From Lepus europaeus (Eukaryota > Chordata > Mammalia > Lagomorpha > Leporidae): a DNA stretch of 64,000 bases. This document shows positions 46,401 through 57,530 of this stretch, piece by piece. A program made the position numbers and the translations under genes. Below the pieces are notes generated by a model. That model was not told the origin of the DNA, ran no database searches, and saw only the letters and a list, made by a program, of their open reading frames with translations. Numbering within the stretch: position 1 is the stretch's first letter; the number at the start of each line of letters is the position of its first letter. Where the stretch lies: the NCBI RefSeq assembly GCF_033115175.1, contig NW_026909534.1, positions 581,701-645,700 of the forward strand. Direction: 5' to 3'.

Positions 46401-47109
46401 AAAAAAGAAAAAAAAAGCTGTCAAATAACAGATAACTCTTCCAAAGCCAAGAAACACTTCTTTAGTGAGCCAGAGTGTTCTGCCTCAATTCAGTCCTACA
46501 AAGTGATCACAAGCCAAAAAATGTTTCATTCTTAGCCTAAGTCAAATTCTCCATTTTCTCAAACTCCTTATCAACCCAGTTTTCTTTCAGGTAAGCTCCT
46601 TCTTGAATCCCAATATCCTGGAGACCTTTCTTTGAAGTTTCCTAATTAACACTGCACTCATGCTCCAGTCCTTTCAGAAAGGTCCCTCCTCCCAAATTCT
46701 CCTTTCCCCCACTTTTCCTAAGGATTTTCCACAGGCCCCATCTCACATCCCATGAATCCCTGCTACAGTTCTTGCAAAAGTCATCTGCTTTCAGCAATAA
46801 TATTCTTCCCTTTTCCTATCTATCCTCGGATGGAGACACACACAAATTACATGTTCTCCCCTCCCCCAGCTCTTTCAAGGCACCTAACCCTCCCCCAGAG
46901 TTTCCCTGCAGTGCTGTCAACCTTGGTCCTGAACTCTAAACCCTGACCTTTTTTCTCAGTCTTTCAAATCCAGAAGTGCTGGGGTTTTACTCTTTGTCAA
47001 CAGCACACGACTTTCCCCCCAGGTCTACCTCCCATGCCGCCACAGCCAAGTCTTCTCGGCCCCCTGATTCCCTGCAGAACCCCAGAGAAACTCAGTCCCC
47101 AATATCCCT
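46401..47109. other. Unclassified sequence, pyrimidine-rich at right
   Basis: No repeat seen; GC rises toward the next block. Confidence 0.5.
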
Positions 47110-47880
47110 TCTTCCCCTCCTGTCTCTGTGGCCCCTAATTCTCCTCTAGGTGCCCTTGGACCCCAGATTTCTCCCCATACCTGCGGCCCCTCTCTGCCGC
47201 AGGACAGAGGCCCACCTCACTGCCTCCAGGGCTTGGGGGTCCTTTCCCTTAACCTTGGTGCCCCCAGGCTGCTGACAGCGTCGGTCCGGCCAGACTGGCT
47301 CACCTGCTGTTCCTGTCCCGGAGGAAGGCACAGGCGGCCAGGTTAAGCCAATGCCGAGCAGCATCTGAAACTCGGAGAGGAGCACGTCGTTGTTGAACTT
47401 CGGTATCACTTTCAGGTCCAGCTCCAGCCCTGTGTCCTCCAGGGCCTGGCCGACTCCAGTCTCTGCTCCTCCTCACGTCTGACCCTCTGCTGCTGGGACC
47501 CTAAGAGGCCTGCTGCCAGCAGGTGCTGCGAGTGCACTCCACTGAGGTAGGCCCCGGATCTGTCACTGCCTCAAAGATAAACTCAATCACCAGTGAGCTC
47601 CTCAGGCCAGCGCCGTGGCCGCCACCTCTGCTGAAGTCCCAGGCTCCCCCACGGCAGCCCCAGGCTTCCTCACTGCACAGAAGCCTCCCACTCTTCATGG
47701 ACTCAGCCTTCGCCAACGTCCAGAATTCGTGGTTGCTACTTCTGCCGCTTGGTGATATCGCACCTGCTGTGTCACACGCCCGGCCCCGCCCCTTCCTCCT
47801 GGTCTCACTTGTCCCCCTCCTACTTTCACTTTCACCTGTCCGGTGGACTCCATGGAGTTGACTGTCTCAGAAAGCTTTTC
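47110..47880 (-). other. GC-rich block with possible minus-strand exon
   Basis: CpG content is raised (many CG at 47,270-47,410 and 47,600-47,800). On the minus strand, 47,440-47,304 reads ELDLKVIPKFNNDVLLSEF, then a one-base shift gives NLAACAFLRDRNSR, ending exactly at a strong donor 'CAG|GTGAGC' (GT at 47,303-47,302). Upstream on the same strand at 47,716-47,501 is a 71-codon frame. This resembles exonic remnants. Family not recognised, and the shift argues for a pseudogene. Confidence 0.4.
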
Positions 47881-48963
47881 CCTTCCCACTGACCCGGGGG
47901 CATAGGGCCCTCATCTGACATCTCTAAGTAGTAAACTTCTACTACTTCATAGATGTGGTTGAGTTGCCTTGACTCACACTGAATCTAACTTTACTGCTGG
48001 TCAGAGCTCTCCTAGAGAGGCCACCTTGGTAGAAATAAGCTAGAAACAGATCAGACAAGTCTCAAGGGCATCTGGAAATCTTAATACGTGTCCTGTAGAA
48101 GGAACGCCTGGTTGTTGGCTGCACACTCCCCTGGGCCCTCAGTTCCCTCTGTGACATGTCCTGCCTGGTGGCCATGGTTTTGCGTGAACTGCATGCTCCT
48201 GGACATGGCGTGCACTGCAATGTCACTAGATGATGGACGGTAACAGTCCCATCCTCTGATGACCACTGTTGTATATGCAGTCTGTCAGTGACTGTCACGT
48301 TGGCACGTGGTGACTGTTTTCTTAGAAGTTCTGTAATGGAGGTTAATAGCTCCCAGGTGTGTGAGTATCCAGGCCATACCAATTGGGGTTGAGTGGTGGA
48401 AACCAGGCCCTCGGGGCACATGGCTTTCTGTAATTCTCTGATCATCTTCAATGTATGTATATACTGTATTTATTTATTCCCAAATAAAAATTATGTTTAG
48501 AGACATAGGACAAGAATATCTGAATTGTTTGTTATAGCCTCCTTTAAGTCAGAAGTTTGTGTTGCTTGTGTTTAACTTTCCAACTCTCCAATAAGAGTTT
48601 TTGATGCTGCCAATTCTTTCTTCCGTAGTGCAATGATAATTGATAAGATAAACAATCATAGTTTCAATTATATACATACATATTTAGAGATTTTTTTGAA
48701 TATGTATTTTTGGCACAATCCACTCTAATTGATCCTGCTAGCTGTTAAAATTTCTTGTTTCACAGTATAGTGGAGAGTGTTTCCCAACACAGATTTTCAA
48801 CTCTTTCATGTTCATATTAGAGACAAAATATATTATAAAATCTCATTTTGTTGCAGTTATACTTCACAATAAAAACAATCTACACACTAATTGAATATCC
48901 CTATTTTGAATTTTTTATGTGTTTGTGCATAAAGATTGAAATGGCAACAAAGAAAACTAGGTT
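47881..48963. other. Unclassified sequence with a 129-codon minus frame
   Basis: Minus frame 48,451-48,062 has no known motif. On the plus strand 'cccaaataaaaattatg' at about 48,480 could be a poly(A) signal for a transcript from the left. Neither is convincing. The remainder is AT-rich. Confidence 0.35.
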
Positions 48964-48979
48964 AAAGTAAATGTCAAAG

Positions 48980-49310
48980 GGCTGGCACTGTGGTGCAGTG
49001 GGTTAATGCCCTGGCCAGAAGCGCCAGCATCCTATATGGGCACCAGTTCAAAACACAGCTGCTCCACTTCCAGTCCAACTCTCTGCTGTGGCCTGGGGAA
49101 GGCAGTGGAGGATGGCCCAAGTCTTTGGGCCCTGCACCTGCATGGGAGACCAGGAGGAAGCACCTGACTCCTGGCTTCAGATTGGTGCAGCGCCGGCCAT
49201 GGCATCCATTTGGGGAGTGAACCAGCAGATGGAAGACCTTTCTCTCTGTTTCCCCTTCTCACTGTCTGTAACTCTAAATCTCAAATAAATGAATAAAATA
49301 TTTCTTAAAA
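48980..49310 (+). mobile_element. CSINE with perfect 16-bp target duplication
   Basis: 'aaagtaaatgtcaaag' at 48,964-48,979 and 49,311-49,326. Head 'ggctggcactgtggtgca'; tail 'ctcaaataaatgaataaa'. Confidence 0.97.
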
Positions 49311-49625
49311 AAAGTAAATGTCAAAGCACATTGTCATGCTCTAGTATTTAACAATCTGAGTAAAAAAAGTTAATAGAAGACATGGCTTTTTAAAGTTACA
49401 ATTGTTTGAAATATTAATTTTTAATAATATGTATATACATGAACCTTTTGAGGACCTCTTCCTACTACAGTATTAGAGCAAAGCCTGAACATCTGCATAT
49501 TACAATAAAAGGATAGAAGTATCACTAATAAATTGTAATAAAAGGATAGAAGAAGCATGAAGCACTTTACTAAAGAGCCTGAAGGTATAAGCTTCTAATG
49601 TTAAAATATTGGAAAAGAGTGTTAC

Positions 49626-49903
49626 TGGGGCCAGCATTGTGGTATAGCAGGTTAAGCCATTGCTTGCAAAGCGACAGACCCATATGGGTGCTAGCTCCTT
49701 TGTGGTCACTCTACTTCTGATCCAGCTCCCACATGTGAGACCTGGATGAAACTCCTGGATCCTGGCTTCAATCTGGCCCAGCCCTGGCCATTGTGGCCGT
49801 TTGAGGAGTGAACCAGCTGAGGGAGATTTCTATCTCTCTATGTCTCCCTATCACTCTATAAGTTTGCCTTTCAAATGCATAGATAAATAAATATTTTAAG
49901 AAG
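49626..49903 (+). mobile_element. CSINE, core deleted
   Basis: Head 'ggggccagcattgtggtata', tail 'cctttcaaatgcatag'. The GGCCTGGGAAAGCAG...GGGCCC segment is absent (about 50 bp, after 49,727). Confidence 0.88.
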
Positions 49904-50749
49904 GAAAAGAGTGGCATTTTCAAACCCAAAGACAAAAGGAGTTTGCCTACATTTTATATTGCAGTTGATATGGCTACACTGTTGGCTGCACTTGTTAATT
50001 CTAAATCACTGTACATACATTCTGAAGCAGAATTATTATGTGATGGGAATCAAGATTTTCACTGTTAAGGAGAGAGTAGAGACGATGAGTAGGGAAGAAT
50101 GAAGCACGTAACATTGAACTAAATACATGGTATAAATTCATGTTTTCTTAATATAGATATGTTACCAAAAGCAAGGTAAAGTTTTTCTCTGCTTGCAAAC
50201 CAATATTTAAGAGTCAAGAACTGAAGCATAAAAGTAGGTTAATTCAAGAAGCCAGAAATGTTGGGAGAAGGAGGATGTGATTGTCACCAAAACTATCACA
50301 GCATCTCAGGGTAGCAGGATTGTTTCAGATGAGACCAGAATGGGGAATCAGGACTAAGGGGCATCAATGATAGGCCCTGCTGCATGTTGGGCTCTGGCCA
50401 GAAAATAAGGAGGATGGTCAGAGTCAAAGAGGTTAACTTTGAGTCTGTCATCACAAATCCCAGCCTCTGGTCCTGCTGACTGGGGTAGGCTGTTTACTTG
50501 GCAAATTCAGCTGACTTTCTCAAGACTATATTCTAAAATCCTCAAGCAGGCATAACTTGTTTCTTAAGCATAAGTCTAGTCACAAAGACAACAGTTTTTA
50601 CAAAGCAAAATGGAGTCATTTGGGCTACTATCACAGTTAAAATGCTGCATGTAAAATCTTTACTGCTATGTGTATTATAATGAAGAGTAAGATTCTGGTT
50701 GTTTTTTTTTAAACAGTTATGTATAATTACTGGCCACAGGAAACTGTAT
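49904..50749. other. Unclassified sequence
   Basis: No repeat or gene recognised. Confidence 0.5.
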
Positions 50750-51112
50750 TTTGTTTTTTTTTATTTTTATTTATTTATTTTTGACAGGCAGAGTGGACAG
50801 TGAGAGACAGAGAGACAGAGAGAAAGGTCTTCCTTTGCCGTTGGTTCACCCTCCAATGGCCACCACGGCCAGCACACTGCAGCCGGCGCACCGAGCTGAT
50901 CCGAAGGCAGGAGTCAGGTGCTTCTCCTGGTCTCCCATGGGGTGCAGGGCCCAAGCACTTGGGCCATCCTCCACTGCACTCCCGGGCCATAGCAGAGAGC
51001 TGGCCTGGAAGAGGGGCAACTGGGACAGAATCCGGCACCCCAACCGGGACTAGAACCCGGTGTGCCGGTGCCGCAAGGCAGAGGATTAGCCTGTTGAGCC
51101 ATGGCGCCGGCC
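50750..51112 (-). mobile_element. Young CSINE, long poly(T)
   Basis: Well conserved copy with GC-rich head 'gccatggcgccggcc' at 51,098-51,112. T runs lie on both sides. The 204-residue frame at 50,800-51,414 starts in this SINE and is not a gene. Confidence 0.95.
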
Positions 51113-52044
51113 TTTTTTTTTTTTTTTTTTTTATTTTAACTGGGGCATCTTTGAAGTCTCACCCAAGTGACTTCTACTACTTTTCTACATCTAGGGAGGC
51201 TGTTAAGAAAACCCAAGTGTTCCTTCTTTGCACCAGTATAAATTCAAGTCAAACACAGGGTCCTTATCCCAGCCCAAACTGTAACTCTTACAAAACCAGA
51301 AACAAATCTCCTTTCCCTGCTATTTCAAGTTATGTGTTTGAACCTCCTGGGAAGCCATTCTTCTCTCTCCAGAAATTCATTTTGTGTGAAATAATACATA
51401 ACAAATTCTCATAGTCTATGTGTGTGTGTGCACACATGGAATCATTGTTCTCAATATCCAAACAAAGTTTGAGTGAGAGTCTTGTTTGTTTCTACACAAT
51501 GGCAATAACATGTATCCACATAGGTTACTTAATATGGTTACTCCTGCTATTAGCTGAGTGGGCCTAAAAGTAACTTCTTCTCTGTAGCAGCATGCATACC
51601 TCATAATCTGATCCTCAGTTTTCATGCCATTCTCCAATTAAAGGCACCCAAACTCTTCATATGAATGACTGAGTTAAGATGAGGCAAGTAATATACAAAG
51701 TAAGCCAGGAACATCTTGCAGCACTAGAAGTAATGAAGTGCTGAAAAGAAATGGTTGTGAGTATGGCCAAGAATACAGAAACCAATTGAAAAACCTCCTG
51801 ATGACCAAAGTTGGAATATGTTCATAAGAAAGTAAATGAAATATCATTGGAATATACCCAAGATATAAAATAGCTATCTATAAATCTACACTTACAGAAA
51901 CAACTGGATGCATAAATACATATGATAGAGCATAAAAACCCTATGCAGAAGAGTTTGTATAATTTACATGTAAACTCTGCTCTCATGGAGAAGTTATAAC
52001 ATTCCAAACTGCTAGTGTAAGCTGTTCATAATAGCCTTCATCTA
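51113..52044. other. Unclassified sequence
   Basis: A T run at 51,113-51,132, a short (GT)n at 51,419-51,430; otherwise nothing recognised. Confidence 0.5.
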
Positions 52045-52326
52045 AAAGTAACAGATGTAGCCAGTGTTGTTTTGCAGCAAAGCAAGCTGCTGTGAGCAAT
52101 GCTACCATCCCATATTAGAGTACTGATTTGATTCCCAGCTACTCCACTTCCAATCCAGTTTCCTGATAATATGCTTCCCCGGGTTGGGGATGGGAAGGGC
52201 AACAGAAGATGGGCCAAGCATTTGGATTCCTGCATCAATGTAAGAGACCCAGGTTGGGCTCTAGGGTATTGGCTTTAGCCCATAGTAACCTTGGCTGCTA
52301 CAGACATTTAGGGAGTGAATTATTTC
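52045..52326 (+). mobile_element. Old CSINE, 3' end missing
   Basis: 'gccagtgttgttttgcagca' head and 'agatgggccaagcatttgg' core. It ends at 'ttagggagtgaattatttc', where an LTR begins, so the SINE tail is lost or displaced. Confidence 0.75.
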
Positions 52327-52628
52327 TGCCGATTGCCAGGTTGGTCCAGCCACCCCTGTGTGTTGGCAGATAAAAATCTACTCAGGGGCACATTCAGGTA
52401 GAAAAAATGTGAGGGCCAGGGGACTGCAGATTCACAGGTCTGAGCCCTGCCTTTCAATGTTCATATACTTTTATTTGCTTTACATGGGTCAGGGTTGAGG
52501 GTCAGGTAGCCTAAACCATCTCTTGTGTACGCATATCTGTTCCCTAGGGCTGTGGCCTTTTGCATGCTCTAGGTCAGCCTCTGCAGACACAAGTGTTGCC
52601 TGTTTCTCTCTGCCTCCAACCTTTCACA
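52327..52628 (-). mobile_element. Solo LTR (antisense)
   Basis: About 302 bp. In the sense direction it runs from TGTGAAAGG (52,628) to CAATCGGCA (52,327), with AATAAA in 'AGCAAATAAAAGTATATG' near 52,465. TG...CA ends fit an LTR. A clear target duplication was not found. Confidence 0.6.
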
Positions 52629-52929
52629 TACATTTTAGAAAACCAAGAAGTGACAGAAGTGGTAGTTAATAGAATGACAAGTCAGCTACTAAAATGTCCA
52701 AATCATGAGGGAGGGAGTAGTTGGTGATGGAATATGATGCCATCACCTTCAATGGCTTCCAATACCTTTATTGCTCATCAGTGAAGTTTGATACTGTTCA
52801 TCAATGAAATATTTTCATTTTTCCCAACTTGAACTCATTCATCAATTCAGACTCTTAAGGAAGAAGCTTGAATAATAGAAAAAGTAGAAACATGGTAATA
52901 TGTGGCCTTACTATTTCCCTGGGAGCTAT

Positions 52930-53000
52930 ATCACAGTGCTAAGATGATGTCCAGCACCTAGTATTATCACATAGATACTCAATTAATATTTATTGAATGG
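52930..53000 (+). mobile_element. L2/MIR 3' end fragment
   Basis: 'gtccagcacctagtatta' and 'tcaattaatatttattgaatg' match the common 3' motif of these ancient elements. Confidence 0.55.
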
Positions 53001-53081
53001 CTTTATGATGACAAAAATGTCAAAACAACCTAAGTGACCAATAAACTTAACCTGCCTTTGTATAAGAAGTTATCACATATC

Positions 53082-53443
53082 AGGCTGGCGCCGCTGCTTA
53101 CTAGTCTAATCCTCCGCCTTGCGGCGCCGGCACACCAGGTTCTAGTCCCGGTCGGGGCACTGATCCTGTCCCGGTTGCCCCTCTTCCAGGCCAGCTCTCT
53201 GCTGTGGCCCGGGAAGGCAGTGGAGGATGGCCCAGGTCCTTGGGCCCTGCACCCCATGGGAGACCAGGAGAAGCACCTGGCTCCTGCCATCGGATCAGCG
53301 TGGTGCACCAGCCGCAGCGCGCTACCTTGGCAGCCATTGGAGGGTGAACCAATGGCAAAAGGAAGATCTTTCTCTCTGTCTCTCTCTCACTGTCCACTCT
53401 GCCTGTCAAAAATTTTTAAAAAATTAAAGAAATTTTAAAAAAT
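53082..53443 (+). mobile_element. Young CSINE with perfect 19-bp target duplication
   Basis: 'taagaagttatcacatatc' at 53,063-53,081 and 53,444-53,462. The longest and cleanest duplication in the window. The tail has an AAATTTT-rich extension. Confidence 0.97.
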
Positions 53444-53524
53444 TAAGAAGTTATCACATATCTATTTAATGGAACATCAGAGTCATAAAAAATATGCTTT
53501 CAAAAATTATCAATGTATGACATG

Positions 53525-53800
53525 AAGTGGTGGTTAGTCTGGTGATTAAGGTGCCTGCATCCCATAGCAGAGTGTCTGGGTTCAAATTGAAGTCTAGCTC
53601 TTTAGTCCAGCTTCCTTAGCCACAGGTGATCGTTTAAGTAATTGGATCCTTGCACATGAGAGATTTGGAATGAGTTCTTGGCTTCTGGCTTTTCCCAGCC
53701 TATCCTGCATTGTTGAAGGCATTTGGAAAGTAAATCAGTGGATGAGGGTGCTCTGTTTCTCTGGTGTGTCTCTCAAATAAATAGTAAACATTTTTAAGAG
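53525..53800 (+). mobile_element. Old CSINE
   Basis: 'gtggttagtctggtgattaa', 'tgtctgggttcaaattg' and 'ctcaaataaatagtaaac'; diverged, older branch. Confidence 0.7.
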
Positions 53801-53887
53801 CCAGGATAAAACATTGTAGATACATTATATCTGTGTAAAAAATCGGGATAAGAAAAAGGGTCAACACTATAAAAGCTGTGGCTTTGG

Positions 53888-54222
53888 GGGCTGGCACCAT
53901 GGTGTGGGGGGTAAAGCTGCCACCTGCAGTGCCAACATCCCATATGGGCTCCAGTTCGAATCCTGGCTGCTCCACTTCCAATCCAGCTCTCTGCTATGGC
54001 CTGGAAAAGCAGTAGATGGCCCAAGTCCTTAGACCTCTGCACCTGTGTGTAAGACCCAGAAGAAGCTCCTGGCTCCTGGCTTCAACTCAGCCCATCTCCA
54101 ACCCTTGCGGCCATCTGGGGAGTGAACCAGAAGATGGAAGACCTCTCTCTCTCTGCCTCTCCTTCTCTCTCTGTGTAACTCTGAGTTTCAAGTAAATAAA
54201 TAAATCTGTAAAAAAGAAAAAT
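53888..54222 (+). mobile_element. CSINE
   Basis: Head 'gggggctggcaccatggtgt', tail 'caagtaaataaataaatc'. Flanks 'agctgtggcttt' (53,874) and 'agctgtggcctt' (54,225) form a near-perfect duplication. Confidence 0.94.
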
Positions 54223-54949
54223 AGCTGTGGCCTTACCAAGCTCACAAAATCTTGGATTTTTTTTTCTTTTTACTTTAATCTAATACAATGTGGTTCATTT
54301 TGGAAAAAAGGGAAATGCTGAAAAGATCAATCAGAAAGAAAAAAAAAACAGTACCTCCATCATCCAGGAATGCCACTATCAATACCCAAGTAGGTTCTGC
54401 TTTGTGTCTGGCCTTTCCCCACTAAGCCTATTCTTTGATACATCATAATCTATTTATGTACAACAGTGTTTAGCATAACTTGTTTGCAGCTTTTCACTGG
54501 AAAAAATAAAGATCAGAGCCACATCTTTACTCAAATTCAAAAACCTCTTGGGGAAGAAGCCATTGAAGAGGGGAAGCCTGCTAGAGAGCAGGGTTGTGTA
54601 GGGGTTAGGTCCACCTCCAGTGGAGACTTCAGAAATCTGCCCCCGTGAGGACTTCTGGAGAAGCTATTCTGCACGGCTTAATGAAGTGAGACCTCTGAGT
54701 TTTCCACTAAAATGATGGAATTGCCATACAGAGGGCCAGATAGGCTGCAGCACTCCTGACCTCTGAGCTCCATCCTGCACAAAAGTGACTACACTCTGAA
54801 TGGGGGCTGTGGAGAGACCTAGAGAGGTGTCCTCCCCTTTGGAAGTCTCACACTGAGCTCTGGGCTGAGGCACTGCAGGGTGCAGCTGAAGCCCAGGATG
54901 GCTGTGCTAGGGTGCCAAAGAGGGAACTTCAGGGCCCATTGACGGAGTC
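54223..54949. other. Unclassified sequence
   Basis: AT-rich at left, GC-richer after about 54,540. No recognised gene. Confidence 0.5.
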
Positions 54950-56000
54950 TGGCGTTCCTTGTCCAGGGAGCCTTCCCAGAGCTGACCACAGAAACCAACA
55001 GATGTTGGATGTTTAGAAAGACACAGGTGGGTGCTAGGAAACTGTAGACGGCAAGGAGGAAACAAAACAGCGACCACCATGAGAAAGGAGCAAGCTGATG
55101 AGGGCTTTCTGAGTGAGCTAGTGAATGGGGCGGCCAGGTCCTGTAGCAAGGATGCCCCTAGTGTGACTGGGATACCTATGAGATGCTTGACGGGCAGCAG
55201 CGGGGCCCAGGTCAGAAAAGCGGGGATGCAGAATGGCGGGGTCGTGCACCTCTGGCGGGCGCTTGACCCTTTGCTCCCATTACAGTGCCCACGATTTCCT
55301 TCTTTCCTTGAAGAACACCAGATTCGGTGGTGGCGGAGGGCAGGGGTCTGGTCTAGCGCGGGCAGGAGACCAGAGGGGCAGGATGAAGTGAACGTCTTGT
55401 ATCGCAGGGGGTTGGGCGCCAGACTGGGAGCGGGAGCAAACTTCGAAGGCTGAGGACGGGAGCTGCCGCCTAGGGTCGCCCAGAGACCCAGATTCCCAAG
55501 CAGGCTGGCGCTGCAGTCGCCTCTGGCGACAAGGCCGGTAGCCACCTAGGGACAACCCGCGGTGGAGCCCAATGGTTCTGGCCTCGCACTGGGGCCCGAG
55601 CCCGCCCACTGCCAGCCGGAAATGAAGACCACGTGGACAGAGACGTGCGGAGCTGGGGTCGCCGGGGTGGCCGGGGTCACCAGGGTGTCCCAGGCCCTGT
55701 GCCACCCAGGAAGCCGAGTGGTGCAGAGATATGAGTGGGACACGGCAGCCGGTCCTGAGTGGGCAGGAGGCTGTGGGAGGTGACGCCGCTGGGATTCTGA
55801 GTCTGCCCTTCCTCCAGCTCCTTCCCGCTTCCCTTTCGCGTGCGAGGCCGCTTCTCGACTTTGTGCTCATCCCCGCGGACCTCATCCTCATCCTTCCCGA
55901 CCCTGAGCCCAGCCCCGGCATTCTCGCGCTCGGCCTTGCTCTGCTCAGCCCATCCTTTGTCTCTTCCCGCAGACTCCCTATCTGTTTCCTGTCTCCATTC
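54950..56000. promoter_or_regulatory. CpG-island-like block, candidate promoter
   Basis: The densest CpG cluster in the window, about 55,190-55,960. It contains an E-box CACGTG ('ccacgtgg', about 55,629-55,636) next to an ETS-like 'ccggaaat' (about 55,617), several GC-box-like 'gcccgccc'/'ggggcgg' strings, and no obvious TATA box. Frames on both strands (plus 55,031-55,453; minus 56,005-55,280, 241 codons; minus 55,545-54,907) overlap heavily, as expected from stop-poor GC-rich DNA, and show no domain. A real first exon cannot be excluded. Confidence 0.5.
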
Positions 56001-56706
56001 CCCATGCAAACTCAACTCTCTCCTGTCCCTGCCTTCCCACTGCCCTCGCTCCCTTCTTCCATCCCAGAGCTCCGGTACCTCGTTAGGTCCAGTAACATGG
56101 CTCCCGTATCTGTTCCACTATCTCCGCCTCTGGCCACCTTCTAACCAGCGTCTGACACAGACGTCCACCAGTCCCTCGCACCAGGGCACCCGCAGCTGTG
56201 AGCACACCTGTCGGCATTGTCCTGGCTCTGTTCAGTGGTCACAGCTTGCAGGTTGATGTCTGCAGGCCACAGCCAACACTGTAGCCACTGTCATGGGCAG
56301 AGCTGGAGAGACCCAGGTCGTGCTTTGGAATGGAAAGCATCTCTATGGCCCTGCCCCAGAACTGGGTCCACTCACTGCCAGGAACCAGGAATCATCTCCA
56401 GAGTCCTACATGTCAGGGAGCCTTACTATGACCCAGATTCTCCTCTCCCATATCTATCTCTTGCAGTTGATGACTGCAGCTTGCACCGTGACCTGGGCTG
56501 CGATGCAACCCACTTCATGTCTTCTGCAAGGTACCTGCCCCCAAAGCATTGACTCCTCATTCTTCAGCCCTACATACCCACAAAGTCAAGCCCCAGAACA
56601 AATGTTTAGGGACCTGAGACACCCCCCCCCCCCATTCACACTGTATCTCACCTGTGGCACCAGGACAATGCCAAACTGGCAAACCCCACCCCAACCCCAC
56701 CATTCC
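56001..56706. other. Unclassified GC-richer sequence
   Basis: Continues the GC-rich trend; plus frames 55,731-56,144 and 56,293-56,730 lack motifs. A C13-like run lies at about 56,622-56,634. Confidence 0.45.
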
Positions 56707-56717
56707 CCTTTGCCTGT

Positions 56718-57040
56718 TTTTTTTTATTAAAAGATTTATTTACTTGAAAGATAGGGTTACAGAGAGGCAGAGGCAGAGAGAGAGAGAGAGAGAAAGAAAG
56801 GTCTTCCACTTGCTAGTTCATTCCCTGAATGGCTACAACACTCTGAGCTGTGCCTATCCAAATCCAGGAGCCAGGAGCTTCTTCTTGGTCTCCCACATGG
56901 GTGCAGGGGCCCAAGGACTTTGGCCATCTTCCACAACTTTCTCAGGAGACTTGGATCAGAAGTGGAGCAGCCAGGACTCAAACCATGTGGGGTGCCAGCA
57001 CTGCAGGTGGCGGCTTTACCCACTGCACCACAGTGCCAGC
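56718..57040 (-). mobile_element. CSINE with perfect 11-bp target duplication
   Basis: 'cctttgcctgt' at 56,707-56,717 and 57,041-57,051. The core has a deletion of about 20 bases near 56,945. Confidence 0.95.
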
Positions 57041-57051
57041 CCTTTGCCTGT

Positions 57052-57404
57052 CTCTTGCTTCATCAACTTTACCCCTCCAAGTCTGATTCATGGAGTCTGA
57101 CATGTTGTTCCCCAAGGCACTTGACAGGAGACCTGAAGTTTGACAATAATCTGGAGATCAGGAGACATGAGGAAAGCAGAAGGTAAAAGAAAGAGAATGG
57201 TTTAGCCTGGCAAGGGAGGCTGGGGTGGGGAGTGCTGCTGGGAGACACCCGTGTTGAAAGATGCTCTGTGAAGAGCCTCTCAGTACCTGAATCTCTGAGG
57301 GGCAGGTTGGGCAGATTCTGTAGCAGGGGGAAGTTCTATATGTAGAGAAGGGAGCAGACAGGGCAGTTTGCTCAGTCAGCTGTAGGTGTTTGAGACTATC
57401 AGAA
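57052..57404. other. Unclassified sequence
   Basis: Nothing recognised. Confidence 0.5.
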
Positions 57405-57530
57405 GTACTTAAAAAAATTCATGGAAAATGGAATTAAAAAAGAAATTTACTTTCATACAAAAGGTTTTGAACATCAAGCATAAATTTTTCATCATACACA
57501 TTTTCCATGAACTATTTGAAGACCTCCACA
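57405..57530. mobile_element. Mariner-type MITE-like element
   Basis: Terminal inverted repeats of about 27 bp: left 'agtacttaaaaaaattcatg' onward, right (reversed) 'aggtcttcaaatagttcatg' onward, both continuing 'gaaaatg'. The interior is AT-rich and non-coding. Confidence 0.65.

Noticed and set aside
50800-51414. 204-codon plus frame
   Set aside because: It begins inside a young CSINE, passes through a poly(T) encoded as Phe repeats and ends in unclassified DNA. It is a SINE artefact.
54907-55545. 212-codon minus frame
   Set aside because: Same GC-rich context, overlaps the plus 55,031-55,453 frame, no recognisable domain.
55280-56005. 241-codon minus frame
   Set aside because: It lies in the CpG-rich block with other long overlapping frames on both strands. 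Composition is Gly/Arg/Pro/Ser-rich and low in motifs, as expected for GC-rich DNA that lacks stops.
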